Part shown: piece by piece, positions 35,075 to 43,424 of the stretch
Position numbering within the stretch: the first letter of the stretch is position 1
Layout: each line of letters begins with the position of its first letter
Source: an uncultured Christensenellaceae bacterium
GTDB taxonomy: Bacteria > Bacillota > Clostridia > Christensenellales > Borkfalkiaceae
Assembly (NCBI GenBank): GCA_910587825.1
Contig: CAJUNJ010000004.1
Coordinates: 62,001 to 126,000 of the forward strand
DNA: 64,000 nt
Direction of reading: 5' to 3'
The notes under the pieces: model-generated
Told to the model about the DNA's origin: nothing
Seen by the model: the letters and a program-made list of their open reading frames with translations, nothing else
The model's database searches: none
Made by a program: the position numbers and the translations under genes

Positions 35075-36214
35075 TTAATTTTCAACCATTACTGTCTTAA
35101 CGGAAATCCTGTTAATTCTGTAACAGTAAAAAAGCATAACTAACGCATAAAGAATAACAAACACGGCAAGAGTGACAAAAAATACCGCAATGTTAAAACC
35201 GTAGTCGGGCATCTCCCCCACGTCTTTAAATACAATATTCACCATCAGACTTAACAGACCGTACTGGTAAACGGTGCCGACGGCAAAACCGAATAACGCG
35301 ACGGGACAATATCCGCCAAGCACCGCTAATGCACAGATATGCATAGGATAACCGAATGCTTTCATAACCGCAATATTCTTAATATTACCGTTAACAAGCG
35401 TAGTGACAGCCATAAGCAGAGACGTGACGGCAAGCACAAGCCCTATCGATAAAATTATCAGTCCCATTGTGACCGAACTTAGATCGAGCATAGAATAAGC
35501 CATTTGAACCATCGACGAAAAACAAAAGCAGGCAAAGGCAACGAAAAAAGCAAGCGACTTTTTCGCCGACAGCGTTTTCAAACACATTTCATAAAGAAAT
35601 GACCTTTCCTTCTCTTTACACGTTTTAGGCTTTACAACTTTTTCCGCCTTACCGCGCAAAAGTTGCGACACTGGTCTGCGGACAGCAAAATAGGCGTATC
35701 CGCAGGCAAGCAATGAAAATACTACGGTCGGAACTATGACAAGCAAAACAAAAAGACTTGCGTGAAAATGAACGGCAATTTCAGGCAGACCCGTAACCGT
35801 CATTTCCCTGTATATGGTCGGTATAATTGCAAAACCGCAACCGAACCCCAAAGCCGTTCCGGCCAAAACGCTTATACCGAAAACGAAAAAACTCAAAGCC
35901 ATACGCAAGTCGGAATAGCCCATAGCTTTGAGTATGCCTATCTTGCGCGCGTTTGCGTCGACATAAAGTCTGATATAAAACACAAGCATTACCGCCGCCG
36001 TTAAGCTGAGAAATCCCCCGCTTATCGCACACGTAAATTTTGCGGTAGCCATTTGCGCATTGTATAAAATCAGAGTTTGGGAATCGGTTATTAAACTTGC
36101 AACGGATTTTGCGTCGATATAGAAATTAAGAAAAAACGTACAGACAAATACCGCACAAAACGTTACGATAGTAATGCCCAAAAACTTAAAACCGTCTTTT
36201 ATACTTACAGTCAT
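35075..36214 (-). CDS. FtsX-type ABC transporter permease
   Basis: The 379-residue membrane protein has an FtsX-like arrangement: an N-terminal helix, a three-helix module with KIGILKAMGYSDLRMALSFF, and a second module with KNIAVMKAFGYPMHI. These two cytoplasmic coupling-type segments identify duplicated FtsX (MacB/LolC-like) modules. The extracytoplasmic domain before the first module is almost absent, so it resembles small bacterial antimicrobial or lipid exporters. It is encoded 1 bp after its ATPase and downstream of a TetR regulator. The exported substrate is unknown. Confidence 0.85.
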   Translation of the reverse strand: MTVSIKDGFKFLGITIVTFCAVFVCTFFLNFYIDAKSVASLITDSQTLILYNAQMATAKFTCAISGGFLSLTAAVMLVFYIRLYVDANARKIGILKAMGYSDLRMALSFFVFGISVLAGTALGFGCGFAIIPTIYREMTVTGLPEIAVHFHASLFVLLVIVPTVVFSLLACGYAYFAVRRPVSQLLRGKAEKVVKPKTCKEKERSFLYEMCLKTLSAKKSLAFFVAFACFCFSSMVQMAYSMLDLSSVTMGLIILSIGLVLAVTSLLMAVTTLVNGNIKNIAVMKAFGYPMHICALAVLGGYCPVALFGFAVGTVYQYGLLSLMVNIVFKDVGEMPDYGFNIAVFFVTLAVFVILYALVMLFYCYRINRISVKTVMVEN

Positions 36215-36215
36215 A

Positions 36216-36902
36216 TTACCACCCTATTTCATATGCGGTTTTAGTGTATTGATTTTTAAATACTTCGATAATCTTCCCGCTGTTCATTCTGATTACGGTA
36301 TCCGCCATTTCCGCAACGTTCTGATTATGCGTTACCATAACCATTGTGAATTTGCGTTCATTTTGAAGCTTTACGATATAATCCAACACGCTTCTGCCCG
36401 TCGCTTCGTCCAATGCCCCGGTAGGTTCGTCAAGAAAAAGTACTTTTGGATTTTTTGCAAGGGCGCGGGCTATACATACGCGCTGTTGCTCCCCGCCGGA
36501 CAATTCAGACGGTTTTGCATTGATTTTGTCTTTTAACCCGACGCGTTCGATTATCTGTGCATACTCTTTGTTCTTTACCAAATCCGCGCCGAGTTTGACA
36601 TTTTTACCGACGCTTAAATGCGGTAAAAGATAATACTGTTGAAATATAAATCCTACTTCCCTCTTTCTGAACCGAGTCAGTTGTTTATCGTCAAACCCCG
36701 AAATACTTTCACCGTTAACAACAACCTTACCGCTGTCCGGGCGTTCAAGCCCCGATAAAACGCTTAAAAGAGTTGATTTTCCCGAACCCGAAGCGCCCAA
36801 AATGACGGTAAAACTTCCGTCTTCTATAGAAAGAGAAATATCTTTAAGTACTTTAACTGTTGCGTTTTTATAACTTTTGAACAGATTTTCGGCAACTATC
36901 AT
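36216..36902 (-). CDS. MacB/LolD-type ABC transporter ATPase
   Basis: The 228-residue ATPase powers the adjoining FtsX-type permease. All motifs are present: Walker A GASGSGKSTL, Q-loop FQQYYLLPHL, signature LSGGEQQRVCIARAL, Walker B VLFLDEPTGALDEATG and the H-loop VTHN. The GALDEATG form is typical for the MacB/LolD/BceA subgroup. Its ATG overlaps the TetR stop by 4 bp and its stop is next to the permease start. Confidence 0.93.
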   Translation of the reverse strand: MIVAENLFKSYKNATVKVLKDISLSIEDGSFTVILGASGSGKSTLLSVLSGLERPDSGKVVVNGESISGFDDKQLTRFRKREVGFIFQQYYLLPHLSVGKNVKLGADLVKNKEYAQIIERVGLKDKINAKPSELSGGEQQRVCIARALAKNPKVLFLDEPTGALDEATGRSVLDYIVKLQNERKFTMVMVTHNQNVAEMADTVIRMNSGKIIEVFKNQYTKTAYEIGW

Positions 36903-37480
36903 AACTTACCTTCCGTTTTAATTTTTTTAAGCATCGATACAAATACTTCCGTCAGCATCTCCGATACTTTTTCCGCCGAAAACACACACACTTTTGTTGC
37001 AATGAGTACGGCAATACCGTGAGAATATATCCATAAATGCAGGTAAAGCTGTTCTGAAATTTCACGGTTCAGCCCGTACCCGTTTTCTATTGATGAGAGA
37101 ATTTTGTCCTTATTTTCTTCGTCGATATATAAGAGTACGTTTTCGGCATCAGGAACAACGCTTTGTTCACGCATGAATAACAACTGAAATAGTACAGGTC
37201 TTTCAAAGGCAAAACGGATATACGCCTTGCCAACACCTTTAAACGACGGCGTTTCCTTTAACCCTTCGTCTATATACTGCGTATAGATTTTTTTGACTGC
37301 GCGTATCGTATAGCTTTGTACTTCTTCCATATTTCTGAAAACGGTAAAAATGGGTCTTGAAGAACTTTTAAGACTTTCACCGAGCGAACGCGCCGTCAAC
37401 GCCTGTATTCCGTGTGATTCAATTAACTTTATCGCAGAATCTATTATCTCTTCACGTGTAAATTTTGCTTTCGGCGGCAT
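36899..37480 (-). CDS. TetR-family repressor of the ABC transporter operon
   Basis: The 193-residue protein starts MPPKAKFTREEIIDSAIKLI and has a TetR helix-turn-helix (GIQALTARSLGESLKSSSRP) and a C-terminal ligand domain with no clear family. I chose the ATG at 37480, which has GGGGGA 6 nt upstream; an earlier in-frame ATG at 37492 is inside the operator and lacks a ribosome site. It is the first gene of TetR-ATPase-permease, so it probably represses the exporter until the exported compound binds. Confidence 0.88.
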   Translation of the reverse strand: MPPKAKFTREEIIDSAIKLIESHGIQALTARSLGESLKSSSRPIFTVFRNMEEVQSYTIRAVKKIYTQYIDEGLKETPSFKGVGKAYIRFAFERPVLFQLLFMREQSVVPDAENVLLYIDEENKDKILSSIENGYGLNREISEQLYLHLWIYSHGIAVLIATKVCVFSAEKVSEMLTEVFVSMLKKIKTEGKL

Positions 37481-37490
37481 AACTTCCCCC

Positions 37491-37552
37491 ATACTAAAAC
37501 TTACGTTTTACAACGTTTGTTTTAGTATAATACATTAAGTTTTGAATGTCAA
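37491..37552 (-). promoter_or_regulatory. TetR operon promoter and 38-bp palindromic operator
   Basis: Minus-strand TTGACA (37547-37552), 17 bp, TATACT (37524-37529). Overlapping the -10 and the start point is the interrupted palindrome 37491-37528: ATACTAAAAC...GTTTTAGTAT (10-bp arms), with the inner ACGTT-TTAC-AACGT. Two nested symmetric half-site pairs suggest binding of two repressor dimers. A bound repressor would cover the -10. Confidence 0.85.
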
Positions 37553-37560
37553 TAAAAAAT

Positions 37561-37580
37561 ACGGACTTTTTAAAGTCCGT
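37561..37580 (-). terminator. terminator after the CDF transporter gene
   Basis: ACGGACTTT (37561-37569) and AAAGTCCGT (37572-37580) pair across TT; ATTTTTTATT follows on the minus strand. Confidence 0.85.
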
Positions 37581-37585
37581 ACGGA

Positions 37586-38485
37586 TTATTCTTTTGATTC
37601 GGTCGCCGTATATGGATTTACGTGAACCGTAATATGTTTGACAGCAGTAAATTGTTGTTCTATCCCTTCGTGCACCTCTTCGGCAATGTTGTGAGCTTCG
37701 GTTAACGAAAGTTCTGCATCGCAGGCGATTTCCACAATGACGTATATTCTGTTGCCGAACTTGCGCGTAAGCAGATTATCTACACGTCTTACCCCTTTAC
37801 AACTTTCAATAAATTCCTTTATTTCATTCTGCGTCTTTTCGTCGCAAGCTTCATCTGTCATTTTTTTGATTGCATCGATAAATATATCTACGGCGGCTTT
37901 TAAAATGAACAAACAAATTACTATGCAGGCTATAGAGTCAAGAATTTTAACTCCGCAAAGGCCGCCGATTACACCGACAAGACTGCCTATCGAAGAGAGC
38001 GAATCGGAACGGTGATGCCAGGCGTCCGCTTTAAGCGCGGAAGAGTTTACGCGTTTTGCGGCTACGTAGGTGTACCAGAACATTGCTTCCTTTACAACGA
38101 TCGATACTGCCGCCGCAACAAGCGCGATTATATGCGGCACTTCGAAGTTGTTGTACGCGCCCGTAATAATATTATCGATGCCCGAATACCCTATCCCGAC
38201 GCCTGTCGCAAAAAGCACGGCGGCAAGCAATATTGCCGCAACACATTCAAATCTCTCGTGTCCGAATTGGTGGTTTTTGTCGGCTTTTTTAGCAGATACT
38301 TTAATTCCTATCAAAACTATTATTGTTGAAAACACGTCGGAAGCCGAATGTATGGCATCGGATATAAGCGCATAAGATTTCCCGAAAATACCGGCAAGCA
38401 ATTTAAAAACAGTTAACGCCGCGTTCATAATTATCGTGGTAATTGAAACTTTAAGCGCAACTTTTTGCAAATCGTAACTTTGCAT
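37586..38485 (-). CDS. cation diffusion facilitator family transporter
   Basis: CDF proteins export divalent metals such as zinc, iron or manganese in exchange for protons. The 299-residue protein has six membrane helices. Metal-site segments lie in helix 2 (ISDAIHSASDVFSTII) and helix 5 (KADAWHHRSDSLSSIGS), and a cytoplasmic C-terminal domain (~210-290) ends HITVHVNPY. The helix-2 site reads HxxxD, commonly linked with zinc or mixed specificity; the ion cannot be fixed from sequence. A GGAG site precedes the ATG. It is transcribed away from tRNA-Thr. Confidence 0.92.
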   Translation of the reverse strand: MQSYDLQKVALKVSITTIIMNAALTVFKLLAGIFGKSYALISDAIHSASDVFSTIIVLIGIKVSAKKADKNHQFGHERFECVAAILLAAVLFATGVGIGYSGIDNIITGAYNNFEVPHIIALVAAAVSIVVKEAMFWYTYVAAKRVNSSALKADAWHHRSDSLSSIGSLVGVIGGLCGVKILDSIACIVICLFILKAAVDIFIDAIKKMTDEACDEKTQNEIKEFIESCKGVRRVDNLLTRKFGNRIYVIVEIACDAELSLTEAHNIAEEVHEGIEQQFTAVKHITVHVNPYTATESKE

Positions 38486-38523
38486 TTTTACTCCAAATTT
38501 TTATATTAAACAGTTAAAATGAA

Positions 38524-38552
38524 TTGACAATATATTATATTTAAAATATAAT
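38524..38552 (+). promoter_or_regulatory. perfect consensus promoter of tRNA-Thr
   Basis: TTGACA (38524-38529), 17 bp, TATAAT (38547-38552), 20 bp before the mature tRNA. A weaker minus-strand promoter for the CDF gene overlaps this region. Confidence 0.88.
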
Positions 38553-38572
38553 ATTCAAGTAAACATAATTTC

Positions 38573-38707
<135 letters not shown>

Positions 38708-38849
38708 CGAAATTCTTACCAAAAGTAAGGACGCGCTTACACTTCTACCAAACAGCACATACGTGCTGTTTGGGCAAGCAAGACAAGCTTTTGCATAAAA
38801 AGCAAAAGCGTTGACCGAGCCGTCAGCATTTTCTTTACTGACGGCGAGA
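38708..38849. other. 142-bp insert made of four successive hairpins
   Basis: Between the two 93-bp repeats lie four stem-loops. They are CTTAC/GTAAG (38715-38729), CCAAACAGCAC/GTGCTGTTTGG (38748-38773), GCTTTTGC/GCAAAAGC (38787-38809) and GCCGTCAG/CTGACGGC (38819-38845). No credible protein gene is present. The insert and the second repeat together form a 235-bp unit. Confidence 0.7.
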
Positions 38850-38942
38850 GAGGTCGGCGGTTCAAGTCCGCTCAGCAGCTCCAAAAAAGTGCAAACGTTT
38901 TTCGTTTGTGCTTTTTATTATTTAGGGAAATTTACAGCCGAC
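38850..38942 (+). repeat. 93-bp direct repeat, copy 2
   Basis: Exact copy of 38615-38707, displaced by 235 bp. It holds a tRNA-Thr 3' fragment without the 5' half, so it cannot make a tRNA. Directly after it, AGCCCGCACAGCAGTTCC (38943-38960) matches the end of the tRNA at 15 of 18 positions, which looks like a third, older and decayed copy. Confidence 0.95.
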
Positions 38943-38961
38943 AGCCCGCACAGCAGTTCCT

Positions 38962-38988
38962 AAGTCTTTCTGTAAAACAGAAAGACTT
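38962..38988 (+). terminator. hairpin terminator after the repeat array
   Basis: AAGTCTTTCTG (38962-38972) and CAGAAAGACTT (38978-38988) pair perfectly, followed by ATTTTTT on the plus strand. From here to 39135 I see only A/T-rich sequence without a gene. Confidence 0.8.
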
Positions 38989-39135
38989 ATTTTTTAAGCG
39001 GACTTTTGAATTTGCTACGTCACCGTATCGGGTGGTTGTTTTTTTATTTTACTACTATATATATATTTTGTCAAATTTATATAAAGTAGTCAAGGTACAA
39101 CCGCAAACATTTGCAGCGTTTTTTGGTTAAAAAAT

Positions 39136-39162
39136 AAGGCTTACGATTGCCCCGCAAGCCTT
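39136..39162 (-). terminator. terminator after the 77-residue protein gene
   Basis: AAGGCTT (39136-39142) and AAGCCTT (39156-39162) form a short stem, followed on the minus strand by ATTTTTT. Confidence 0.65.
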
Positions 39163-39217
39163 TACGCTAATCATTTTTTTATTTAAGACAGCTTTTAAAA
39201 AATTAAACCTGTTTTAA

Positions 39218-39451
39218 TCAGCCGTTATAACGGTCAAGATTGGCGCGTATAGCCTCTATAAGCCTTCTTTCTGCCGCAACCTTAGAATCTTTTGCAACCT
39301 TTGTATTTACAGACGTACCGTAAAGCCTGGCGAGATCTTCAACAAGATTCTTCAAATGCACCGTATCGAGAATGTTGATTGAACCGCAAATCTCTTCCGA
39401 CGTAGTTTCTTTAACATTTGATTCCGATGTGTTAGGCGTGTTGTTTTCCAT
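39218..39451 (-). CDS. small acidic hypothetical protein
   Basis: I do not recognise this 77-residue protein. It begins MENNTPNTSESNVKETTSEE with a polar, probably disordered N-terminus. The rest is helical (LDTVHLKNLVEDLARLYG and AAERRLIEAIRANLDRYNG), suggesting a small coiled or adaptor-like fold. A strong AGGAGG site 10 nt before the ATG and a terminator after the stop support a real gene. It lies 75 bp after the large repeat lipoprotein gene on the same strand, so the two may share a transcript. Confidence 0.7.
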   Translation of the reverse strand: MENNTPNTSESNVKETTSEEICGSINILDTVHLKNLVEDLARLYGTSVNTKVAKDSKVAAERRLIEAIRANLDRYNG

Positions 39452-39526
39452 AAGTTAAATCCTCCTGATTTAATACTACAATCTAACATATGCGGATAAA
39501 AATTTTTTTACCACAATTTATTGTAC

Positions 39527-42163
39527 TTACATCAAACTTGATTTATCAGCCAAAATTTCAAATTTTAATTTAGGCAAACCGTTTACAATATTTATCCAAA
39601 CTTCTTCGTCCTGCTCTGCATTTAATCTATCCGCTAAATAATACATATCTTCTATATTATCGTATATTGTTATATCAGACTCGTCACTTTCTTGCGGCAG
39701 ATTACTTTCTTCAATACCTGCTCTATAAACGTGTCCGTTAACTATATTTTGCATATTATATTTTTCGAAAATTTTGCAATAATTTCCATAACAATAAAAA
39801 TTACTTAGCTTACCGTTTCCCAACATAATTAATCCATATAATTTTGACGTATTTTTTTCGCTGGTTACAAAATTTACATTTACATAGCAATTATCTAATG
39901 TAGAGCCTGAATAATAATCAAACATTCCTACTCCTCTTGCTCCTGCTGGACCATTACTAATATCAATAGTTCCCTCATAAAAACACGAACTTACTCCACT
40001 ATATAATAGATAAAAAGAAAAACCACTGCCGCCAGATGTATTCATATTTCTTTTTACATAGCTTTTTACAATTGATACATTACTCATCTGCCAGCCAAAA
40101 CCGGCAGCCATTCCTACAACGCGATCAGAGTCAAATACGTTACAAGTTCTAATATTGCCCTGTGTATAGCAATTTATTATTTGAAAACTTGCATCATTAC
40201 GAGAACCACTGCAAAAATGAACAAACCCTGACCCGCGACTGAATGCTGTTATGTTGTTTTTAATGATACATTTTTCAAACAGCAAAGTACTGTTACTTGA
40301 GTTATACGCTCTATGAACAAACCCACCTACTGTTCCACAAGTTATATCACCATAAACGGAGCAATTTATGACTTGTAAAGTTGTATCTTGTTTTGCATCC
40401 AAATAGCCGACAAAACCGCCCGCTTTATAATGATTGTCGCCATATATTTCTACGTTGGTTTTGCTATCTCTAATATAAACATTAACTTGACTGCCCGTAA
40501 AATAATATCCAACCATTCCTCCGACCAAAATACCGGAATAATTATTAATCTCGTTTTCGATCCAATAACACTCAGTTATATTAATTTGTCCTTCGGCGCT
40601 ACAATCTCTAATGAACGCAATCTCACCGACACCTATCATTCCCCCGAACACGAAAGATTTTTCACCATATTTGTGATATGCATGCTTTACGTTCATCTGC
40701 ACATTACACAAGCAATTTGCAAACGTACCGTTAGCATAACCTGTAATTCCGCCGATTGCAACGCCCGCATAACTTAATCCGTCTACCTTGATTTCGCCGC
40801 TTACGTTTATATTATAAATAAATCCTTTAACCATTCCGGCAAGTATACCCACATAATATTTGTCCTGCCAATCAGAAGTATCGTAATCTGTTGTTATTAT
40901 TGTAGCGTTACTAATATTTAAATTACTTACGCTACCGCCTATTACGCCGAACAACGAAGGATAATTTAATTCTGTTTCAACGGTTAAATTTTTTACTGTA
41001 TGACCGCCGCCGTAAAAATTTCCTTTGAAAAAATTTGCTTTATCAAATATCGGTTCGTGTTTTATTCCGCTTAAATCCAAATCTTTTGTCAGCCTATAAT
41101 TTGATTCGGGGTAATACCATATATCATTTAATTGTGTATAAGTTTCAATTAAAAACGGATTTGATGTACTTCCATTGCCACCCGCATAAAGAAATTCAAA
41201 TTCAGCAGTAACGTTAATTTCTGACGTTACGGTTGTCTCCTTTCTTATAGTAGAGCCATTGCCGTCCGACCATTTTACAAATCTATAACCTGTTTCAGGT
41301 ACAGCAACAACAAATTCTGCGTCATTGCCGTATTCTATTTCCTGTTCTGATACACCGTCTATCGTTCCGCCTTCACCAACGCTATAAGTTACAGCTAACT
41401 TTATCTTCTCGAACTCTGCCGTAACTGTTTTATCAGCTATTATATTCTTATCTTTTCTTTCGGGCGTAGTTTTCCCGTCTGTCCACTTGACAAACTTATA
41501 ACCTGTTTCGGGTACAGCAATAACAAGTTCTGCGTCATTGCCGTATTCTATTTCCTGTTCTTCTGCTCCGTCTATCGTTCCGCCTTTACCAACGCTATAA
41601 CTTACAGTTAACTTTATCTTCTCGAACTCTGCCGTAACTGTTTTATCAGCTATTATATTCTTATCTTTTCTTTCGGGCGTAATTTGCCCGTCCGACCATT
41701 TAACAAATCTATAACCTGTTTCGGGTACGGCGATAACGGTTTCTGCGGACTTATTCTCTTTTACAATCTGGACTGCTACGCCATCTATGTATCCACCGAC
41801 GTCTGCTGTATAGGTGATTGTATATTCATTTACAGGCTCAGGTCTAACCGACGTTGTCGTTTTAAACTGTGCGGTTACGGTCTTATCTTCGGTTACGTTC
41901 CTATCCTGTCTTTCGGGCGTTGTTAACCCGTCCGACCACTTTACAAACTCGTAACCTTCGTTCGGAACCGCCGTTACAGGCTCGGCATTATCGCCGCTTG
42001 TTATTATCTGCTCGGTTTGCCCGTCTATGTATCCGCCTGCGCTTGCAGTATAGGTTATGTTGTAAAACACTTCTTTTTTTGTGTTGCAACCACAAAATAA
42101 CACTATTATACCGAACAACGACAACAGTACAACACTAAATAAAATATTTCTAAACTTTTTCAT
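39527..42163 (-). CDS. surface lipoprotein with four InlB-type repeats and a GLUG-like region
   Basis: The 878-residue protein has a signal peptide ending in a lipobox-like LFCGC (Cys26). Four tandem ~68-residue repeats follow (residues ~34-101, 116-183, 185-250, 253-319), each with a GG(Y/T)IDG strand and a V(P)xxGYxFVKWSDG core. They match divergent InlB B-repeats (PF18998-like), which form beta modules on the cell surface. The remaining ~550 residues are rich in short G-L/M-V-G-Y units such as YVGILAGMVKGF and YAGVAIGGITGYANG, like GLUG-motif beta-helical domains of adhesins. Function is probably contact with host or mucus; the ligand is unknown. Base use is more A/T-rich than in its neighbours, suggesting acquisition. 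Confidence 0.85.
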   Translation of the reverse strand: MKKFRNILFSVVLLSLFGIIVLFCGCNTKKEVFYNITYTASAGGYIDGQTEQIITSGDNAEPVTAVPNEGYEFVKWSDGLTTPERQDRNVTEDKTVTAQFKTTTSVRPEPVNEYTITYTADVGGYIDGVAVQIVKENKSAETVIAVPETGYRFVKWSDGQITPERKDKNIIADKTVTAEFEKIKLTVSYSVGKGGTIDGAEEQEIEYGNDAELVIAVPETGYKFVKWTDGKTTPERKDKNIIADKTVTAEFEKIKLAVTYSVGEGGTIDGVSEQEIEYGNDAEFVVAVPETGYRFVKWSDGNGSTIRKETTVTSEINVTAEFEFLYAGGNGSTSNPFLIETYTQLNDIWYYPESNYRLTKDLDLSGIKHEPIFDKANFFKGNFYGGGHTVKNLTVETELNYPSLFGVIGGSVSNLNISNATIITTDYDTSDWQDKYYVGILAGMVKGFIYNINVSGEIKVDGLSYAGVAIGGITGYANGTFANCLCNVQMNVKHAYHKYGEKSFVFGGMIGVGEIAFIRDCSAEGQINITECYWIENEINNYSGILVGGMVGYYFTGSQVNVYIRDSKTNVEIYGDNHYKAGGFVGYLDAKQDTTLQVINCSVYGDITCGTVGGFVHRAYNSSNSTLLFEKCIIKNNITAFSRGSGFVHFCSGSRNDASFQIINCYTQGNIRTCNVFDSDRVVGMAAGFGWQMSNVSIVKSYVKRNMNTSGGSGFSFYLLYSGVSSCFYEGTIDISNGPAGARGVGMFDYYSGSTLDNCYVNVNFVTSEKNTSKLYGLIMLGNGKLSNFYCYGNYCKIFEKYNMQNIVNGHVYRAGIEESNLPQESDESDITIYDNIEDMYYLADRLNAEQDEEVWINIVNGLPKLKFEILADKSSLM
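41396..41681 (-). repeat. exact 73-bp coding repeat in the surface lipoprotein gene
   Basis: The 73 bases at 41396-41468 recur exactly at 41609-41681, a 213-bp (71-codon) period. Both encode the end of one InlB-type repeat and the start of the next. Exact identity at DNA level points to recent duplication or gene conversion, and the number of repeats may vary between strains. Confidence 0.85.
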
Positions 42164-42326
42164 AACAATATTTCCAAATTCAATTTAGTAGTTTATTTTT
42201 TCGAACGTTTGTAAAAATTAAAACAGTAAAAACAATCCGCCGACAACCGACAAAGCAATTAAAATATAACTGCCCAATTTAACACTTTCAGTATAAATGT
42301 ACCCGACTTCTTCGGTGTAATTTGTT

Positions 42327-42386
42327 ATTAATTAATAATATAGCAAAAAGCTATATCATTAATTAATTATATAGCGGTATGCTATA
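42327..42386 (+). promoter_or_regulatory. twin operators of the XRE repressor gene
   Basis: TATAGC-AAAAA-GCTATA (42339-42355) and TATAGC-GGTAT-GCTATA (42370-42386) are two identical-arm palindromes whose centres are 31 bp apart, about three helical turns. The first extends to an 18-bp-arm near-perfect palindrome (42327-42367). The second overlaps a TATACT -10 element (42383-42388). Together they look like cooperative binding sites for the XRE protein encoded next. Confidence 0.8.
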
Positions 42387-42399
42387 CTTGTTTGGTAAT

Positions 42400-42606
42400 A
42401 TGAAAATATTTCAGGAAAGATTATACGAACAGCGTAAACTTAATAAAATGACGCAGAAGCACATAGCCGATTATCTGAATATAAGTCAGCCGTCTTACAT
42501 CCGCTACGAGAACGGCGGCGCCGAGCCGAGCTATGAAAATCTTGTTAAACTTGCAGATTTATTCGACGTTTCTGTCGACTATTTATTGGGAAGAACGCAG
42601 TATTGA
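42400..42606 (+). CDS. XRE-family (Cro/CI-type) regulator
   Basis: The 68-residue protein starts MKIFQERLYEQRKLNKMTQK and is a single helix-turn-helix domain (HIADYLNISQPSYIRYENGG), ending FDVSVDYLLGRTQY, typical for small XRE repressors. I chose the ATG at 42400; the longer open frame begins inside the operator. It is probably autoregulatory through the twin palindromes upstream, and may also control the membrane protein gene 19 bp downstream. Confidence 0.9.
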   Translation: MKIFQERLYEQRKLNKMTQKHIADYLNISQPSYIRYENGGAEPSYENLVKLADLFDVSVDYLLGRTQY

Positions 42607-42625
42607 TTTTTAAAGAGAGCCAACT

Positions 42626-43378
42626 ATGCCGAACAACAATCTTATCACACAGATGATTTACCGCATTATAACGTGCTGCGTTTCAGCGCTTGCCGTTTTG
42701 CTTACATGCAGAATTTTTTATGCGGGACAACCCCTGCCCCTTACCTGGGATTTCTTGAAATTTTATACCAATTTAAGCAATTACGTAGTTTTTGTCGTAT
42801 CGGTTATCGTACTTGCCGACAATGTAAAACGTGTTTATGCAGGCGAACGCAAGGGTTACAACAAGAAAATACGCACGTTTAAGTTTATGACCACCTTTGC
42901 GATTTTACTTACATTCCTTGTCTATCTCTTTTTGTTGGGCAGAGTATGGACAGCGCAGTTCTGGCGGGACATAGCAAACCTTTGTCTGCACGTTTTTGCA
43001 CCCTTGCTATTCATATTCGATTATCTGCTGTTTGACGAGAAAAAGTCGGTTTCGGTCTACGCACCTCTGTTAAGCCTGATTATGCCGGTTGTTTACCTGG
43101 CGGTAATTTTAATTATCGGTGCAATTTTCAAAGATTTTAAATACCCGTACTTCTTCCTTAACGTACACGAAATCGGTTACGGCGGAGTCGCTCTTTGGGT
43201 TTCAGGTCTGCTGGTAGTATTTACCGGACTCGGTTATTTGCTTTGGCTGTATAACCGTCGGGTAAAAGTTGACGGAAAATATAAGCTTGATTTAAAAGAC
43301 ATAAACTGGTTACACAGACCCGATCCCCCGTCGGAACATAACGAAAAAAACGACGAATCAGACAATTATGCGGCTTAA
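42626..43378 (+). CDS. Pr6Pr-like membrane protein
   Basis: The 250-residue protein has about six membrane helices. FYTNLSNYVVFVVSVIVLAD near residues 46-65 is characteristic of bacterial Pr6Pr-family proteins, and FAPLLFIFDYLLF fits the same family; no biochemical role is established for it. The C-terminus (about residue 215 on) is charged and cytoplasmic. It follows the XRE gene by 19 bp with a GAGAG site, so both are probably one operon. Confidence 0.7.
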   Translation: MPNNNLITQMIYRIITCCVSALAVLLTCRIFYAGQPLPLTWDFLKFYTNLSNYVVFVVSVIVLADNVKRVYAGERKGYNKKIRTFKFMTTFAILLTFLVYLFLLGRVWTAQFWRDIANLCLHVFAPLLFIFDYLLFDEKKSVSVYAPLLSLIMPVVYLAVILIIGAIFKDFKYPYFFLNVHEIGYGGVALWVSGLLVVFTGLGYLLWLYNRRVKVDGKYKLDLKDINWLHRPDPPSEHNEKNDESDNYAA

Positions 43379-43390
43379 TTAATTTAAAAA

Positions 43391-43417
43391 CGACCTCCGT
43401 ACTCATTACGGAGGTCG
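43391..43417. terminator. terminator between convergent genes
   Basis: CGACCTCCGTA (43391-43401) and TACGGAGGTCG (43407-43417) around CTCAT. T-rich on the minus strand (GTTTTTAAATT), serving the Cys-rich protein gene best. Confidence 0.85.
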
Positions 43418-43424
43418 TCGATTA

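Noticed and set aside
41180..42060. Regular repeats that might suggest a CRISPR array
   Set aside because: They are in frame, about 200 bp long and encode InlB-type protein modules.
42218..42330. Minus-strand open stretch reading like a C-terminal membrane helix (YILIALSVVGGLFLLF)
   Set aside because: No start codon or ribosome site and only ~37 codons; too weak to call a gene or a remnant.
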